A DNA stretch of 26,479 bases from an uncultured Campylobacter sp. (GTDB lineage Bacteria > Campylobacterota > Campylobacteria > Campylobacterales > Campylobacteraceae): positions 1 through 26,479 of the forward strand of contig NZ_CALKTT010000083.1 in assembly GCF_937997535.1 (NCBI RefSeq), given 5' to 3'. This document shows positions 23,506-26,479 of the stretch, piece after piece (position 1 is the stretch's first letter; every line of letters begins with the position of its first letter). Below the pieces are notes generated by a model. It did not search any database. It saw only the letters and a list, made by a program, of their open reading frames with translations, and was not told the DNA's origin. The position numbers were made by a program, and so were the translations under genes.

Positions 23506-23900
23506 AAATTTCGCTTGAAATTCTTAGAATTTTGCTTTTGTTTTCACTTATAATTTTTAAAATTTAACTCTCCGCGCCGCTACTTTATCGTTTTTATCGC
23601 CTCGCCTGGAACTTGCTTTAAAATTTTAATCTCTTTGCTAATGACATACCGCAAAAGTATGCACTTCTAGCCTGGACTTCAAATTTTAATCCCTCTCATA
23701 TATATTGCTTCGCTTTAAATTCCACAAAATCCAAATTTATAAAATTTATGCCTTGCCCTATTTATCAATATCAGAAACTGCTGTCTTTTTATTCTAGCGC
23801 TTTTCTCGCAGCGTCGTTTCTTGGGGATCCCGCTGGCTAAATTTTAAGGTCGGAATTTTAAAATTCCATCATTTTGTAATCGTAATTTTTCGTTTAAGCT

Positions 23901-23960
23901 TCGATAACAAAAATAAGCTGAAATTTTACTTTATTATCGAAAACGTTGCATCGCAATACC
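23901..23960. repeat. AT-rich inverted repeat upstream of the autotransporter-type gene
   Basis: TCGATAA (23901-23907) and TTATCGA (23954-23960) are perfect arms, and the inner AATAAG and CTTTATT parts can extend the pairing with a bulge. It lies about 70 bp upstream of the -10. It could be a regulator site or an old terminator. Confidence 0.35.
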
Positions 23961-24030
23961 CATTTTTTCGCATTAAGCTACCTTTCGTTAGAAATTGTAT
24001 TAAATTTATTGTAAATAGGTATTTTTATAG

Positions 24031-24036
24031 TATAAT
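24031..24036 (+). promoter_or_regulatory. -10 element of the autotransporter-type gene
   Basis: Perfect TATAAT 35 nt before the ATG, preceded by T-rich ATTTTTATAG, the arrangement favoured by Campylobacter sigma-70. AAAGGA (24057-24062) is the ribosome site. Confidence 0.65.
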
Positions 24037-24071
24037 GGATAGTTTTTATTTTTTACAAAGGATTATGGATT

Positions 24072-26479
24072 ATGAAAGATATTAAAATACCGATTATTTC
24101 CGGTTTGAGTTTGGCGGCGTGCTTAGCCATTGCTCCTTCGCAAGCTTTAGCTGGTAATGGAATCATAACGGTAACTAAAAGCGACGGTACTCCAAGTCAA
24201 TTATATAAATCATCCGGTGAAAATTACTCGGGCGGCTTTGAAAGTAAAGTAAATGCTCACGGACAAAACGATAATAATATCGTAACAATAAGAGGCGTTG
24301 CTTCGGGTGGCGTAAGCACTTGGAATCGCACGATTTATGGCGGAGGTAACGGCGATGGTACCAATTTGGGACAGGGTTTTTTATATGAGCAAGTTACCTC
24401 GGCAAATAACAATATACTTAATGTCAATAATGGCGCTACGGTAGCGATACTTGTGGGCGGCGAAGGAAAAGGCGCACAAAACAATACAGTAAATTTAGAT
24501 AGCGCAGAAGTGCATTATGTCGTACTCGGCGGCAACGGCACATGGTATGGTAGAGCGAGCAATAGCGGAGACGCCATACACAATATCGTAAATGTTAGCG
24601 GCGCTACTAAGATATACTACAAGAATTTTAATAATTTTAACAGCACATCGCTAATGGGCGGTAGAGCGACCGGTACAAATCAAGCAAATAATAACGAAGT
24701 AAATATCAGCGGTACGCCTATTATCGTCGGTAGAGTCGCGGGCGCTGCGGTAGAAAACGGCGGCGCAGACGGTAATAAAGTAAATATTACCGGTGTTGTA
24801 AATTTAGTAAACGTAAATGGAGTAATAGCTGCAGAAAATAGCACCGCTGTTTTACAAAACAATGTCGTAACTATAGATAATAACGGCGCTAAAGTCACTG
24901 ATGTTTTGGTCGCTAATGGTACAGGCGGCGGCATTACCGGAGGCGGCGGTAAGGCGACGGCTAAAAACAACCACGGTTGGTTGAAAAAAGGCGAGGTTGG
25001 AAATATCAACGGCGCATATATGGTTAGTAAAACCATTGCTAATCACTCTACGATTGAGGGCGGTAATGTAACTAATTACGCATATGGAAGCTATTATAGA
25101 AATAATGCCCATAATCTTGCTTCTAATAGCCAAGGTGATTATGTTACCATTAGCGGCGGTACTGTAGGCAAGGCAATTTATGGCGCTTTTACATATTATG
25201 GCGACATAGATGGAGCTCATGTGAATATGAGCGGCGGCAAGGTCACGGGTGCGAACTCAAGCAACGATGACGGCGTATACGGCGGACTTAGCTACGACGG
25301 CAAGGTTAATAATAGCTATTTGGAATTAACCGGTGGCCAAATAACCGGCGATGCAATCGGCGGAAGAAGCAACAATAAGGATGTCGCGAATAACTACGCA
25401 AAAATTAACGGTAACGCAAAAATAGGCGGAAGATTGATTGGCGGAGAGAGCCGCAGCGGAACGGTTACTAATAGTTATTTAGATCTGACTGGCGGCGAGA
25501 TCGGTCAACAGGCCATAGGCGGCAAGAGTAAAACCGGCGCTTCAAATAATAAAGTAACCTCTACCGGCACGACTTTTAAAAAGAGCGTTACCGGCGGAGA
25601 AAGCTCTAACGGCGCCGTAACTGGCAGCAGAGTATTTTTGACTAACTCCAAAGTCGGCGAGAATATTTACGGCGGTAATGCCGCGGGCGGCAAAGCGGAA
25701 GACAACCACGTCAAGCTTAGAGGAAATAACGTCGTAACCGGTGAAATTTACGGCGGCACATCCACTACTAACGATGCTTCAAGAAATATCGTAGATATAG
25801 AAGACGGCGAAGTAGGCGGTACGATTTTCGGCGGAAGAGGCGTAAACTCATTTAACAATACCGTAAATTTAACCCGCACTCATGCCAAAAATCAAGTCAA
25901 TGGCGGTGGCGTTAATACGAGCGGCGGTAGTGCCCACGATAATAAAGTAACCTTAGACGGCGCTAAAGTGGACGGCATCGTAAGCGGCGGTCAAGCCAAT
26001 AGCGGAGATGCCGCAAAAAATATCGTAACGGCGCAAAATAACTCAAAAATAAATTCCGTTATCGGCGGTCAGTCTTCAAGCGGAGCCGCTAAATTAAATG
26101 AGGTGCATTTAAACGATAGCGCCGTGACGAAAGAAATTTACGGCGGATATAGCATAAGCAATAACGCAGAAGAAAATATCGTAAATTTAACGAATACTAC
26201 CGCAAATGATGAAGTCTACGGCGGATTAAGTTCGCAAAAAGCTGCCGATAAAAATACCGTAAAATTAAACGGTGGCGAAGCCAAAAAGAACGTTTGGGGC
26301 GGACACGGTCGCACCGGTACTTCGCAAAACACCGTGACGATAGAGGGAGGCGCACAGGTAGCGGGCAGCGCACTGGGCGCAGAGGCGACGGTCGGCAGCG
26401 CAACCAATAACACCGTAAATGTCGATGACGGCCAAGTTACCGGCGACGTAAAAGGAGCAAAAGCTAGCGGCTCTGCAAC
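24072..26479 (+). CDS. Large secreted repeat protein, autotransporter-type passenger (partial, 3' end outside)
   Basis: The frame is open from ATG 24072 to the window end: 802 codons and 2 nt, no stop. A signal peptide (about 1-27, ending S-Q-A-L-A before G-N) directs export. Everything after it is Gly/Asn/Thr/Ser/Val-rich, without cysteine, and built of short beta-strand units. From codon 25746 the unit is often exactly 26 residues, with consensus (I/V)-x-G-G-x-(S/A)-x4-A-x2-N-x-V-x-(L/I)-x8, as expected of a beta-helix adhesin passenger. A barrel domain is expected beyond the window but not seen. Secreted adhesin or autotransporter is the best call; a type I or two-partner secreted protein is the alternative. 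It may vary in length through its repeats. Confidence 0.85.
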   Translation, partial: MKDIKIPIISGLSLAACLAIAPSQALAGNGIITVTKSDGTPSQLYKSSGENYSGGFESKVNAHGQNDNNIVTIRGVASGGVSTWNRTIYGGGNGDGTNLGQGFLYEQVTSANNNILNVNNGATVAILVGGEGKGAQNNTVNLDSAEVHYVVLGGNGTWYGRASNSGDAIHNIVNVSGATKIYYKNFNNFNSTSLMGGRATGTNQANNNEVNISGTPIIVGRVAGAAVENGGADGNKVNITGVVNLVNVNGVIAAENSTAVLQNNVVTIDNNGAKVTDVLVANGTGGGITGGGGKATAKNNHGWLKKGEVGNINGAYMVSKTIANHSTIEGGNVTNYAYGSYYRNNAHNLASNSQGDYVTISGGTVGKAIYGAFTYYGDIDGAHVNMSGGKVTGANSSNDDGVYGGLSYDGKVNNSYLELTGGQITGDAIGGRSNNKDVANNYAKINGNAKIGGRLIGGESRSGTVTNSYLDLTGGEIGQQAIGGKSKTGASNNKVTSTGTTFKKSVTGGESSNGAVTGSRVFLTNSKVGENIYGGNAAGGKAEDNHVKLRGNNVVTGEIYGGTSTTNDASRNIVDIEDGEVGGTIFGGRGVNSFNNTVNLTRTHAKNQVNGGGVNTSGGSAHDNKVTLDGAKVDGIVSGGQANSGDAAKNIVTAQNNSKINSVIGGQSSSGAAKLNEVHLNDSAVTKEIYGGYSISNNAEENIVNLTNTTANDEVYGGLSSQKAADKNTVKLNGGEAKKNVWGGHGRTGTSQNTVTIEGGAQVAGSALGAEATVGSATNNTVNVDDGQVTGDVKGAKASGSA
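25746..26320 (+). repeat. 78-bp (26-residue) degenerate tandem repeats in the passenger
   Basis: Successive (I/V)-(Y/F/W/I/S)-G-G motifs start at intervals of 24 to 28 residues, mostly exactly 26. Nucleotide identity between units is limited, so the array is old and held by structure rather than freshly duplicated. Looser versions continue upstream to about 25140. Confidence 0.7.

Larger units (their letters stand above)
23224..24071. other. 848-bp gene-free region between htrA and the autotransporter-type gene
   Basis: No convincing gene on either strand. It contains a GAAA-tetraloop hairpin (23252-23267), a long hairpin (23406-23442), a threefold repeat of its 3' arm (to 23505), an imperfect repeat pair around GCCTGGA...AAATTTTAATC (about 23604 and 23670), a 16-bp palindrome GGAATTTTAAAATTCC (23852-23867), an AT-rich inverted repeat (23901-23960) and the promoter of the next gene. 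Confidence 0.6.

Noticed and set aside
24680..25220. Two minus-strand ORFs within the autotransporter-type gene
   Set aside because: They overlap a continuous plus-strand secreted-protein frame with signal peptide, promoter and regular repeats.
1..26479. Poly-G/poly-C phase-variation tracts
   Set aside because: I saw no homopolymeric G or C run of the length used for switching in Campylobacter; the longest are around five or six.
1..26479. tRNA or rRNA genes
   Set aside because: No cloverleaf with a GGTTCRA-type T-arm and matching acceptor stem was recognised in any spacer by eye; a tRNAscan or Rfam search would settle it.

Overview
The window looks like chromosome from a relatively GC-rich Campylobacter, of the oral/anaerobic type such as C. 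gracilis or C. showae/rectus. This species guess is inference. The basis is strong: an hspR-cbpA / htrA / kefB neighbourhood like that of C. jejuni, a pyrD-M16 peptidase-dapA-SDR run, AAGGA-type ribosome sites, TATAAT promoters in AT-rich spacers, and an AAATTT/AAATTTTA word scattered through genes and spacers alike.

Layout. 1-51 is the last 16 codons of an outer-membrane beta-barrel protein. 266-3534 (+) is a tightly packed group: monoheme cytochrome c, hemL, an AtpZ/AtpI-like membrane protein, and a membrane protein with a very long Asp/Ser/Gly-rich insert. 3887-9528 (+) is a translationally coupled block: pyrD (with an extraordinary ~370-residue low-complexity tail), M16 peptidase, dapA, a FabI/FabL-like reductase and pgsA. 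An AT-richer orphan gene (9550-10557) and 606 bp of repeat-rich gene-free DNA separate pgsA from rseP and yggS (11164-12914).

12915-18275 is an accessory, visibly decaying zone. It holds a 5'-truncated ABC ATPase, two overlapping unknown genes, an SF0329-like gene with a TGA at codon 4, a methyltransferase frameshifted at an A-tract, a membrane protein without a normal start codon, and a minus-strand relic. 18276-21633 (-) is kefB, hspR and cbpA; htrA (21802-23223, +) is divergent from cbpA. The cbpA promoter has a TTGACA-N18-TATAAT core overlapped by a near-consensus HAIR operator, the expected HspR site, so the heat-shock loop can be read directly from the sequence. After 850 bp of hairpin- and repeat-rich spacer, a large secreted autotransporter-type passenger starts at 24072 and runs off the end.

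How the genes fit together: hemL (tetrapyrrole), pyrD (pyrimidine), dapA (lysine and peptidoglycan), the enoyl-reductase-like SDR and pgsA (lipids) are housekeeping functions. RseP, HtrA, CbpA and HspR handle envelope and protein-folding stress. No CRISPR array, tRNA, rRNA, integrase or intact insertion sequence was seen. I did not find a clear new multi-gene system. The most unusual features are the disordered extensions grafted on housekeeping proteins, the hexapeptide-like 18-bp tandem repeats in a gene-free stretch, and the operator-like palindrome at the kefB promoter.
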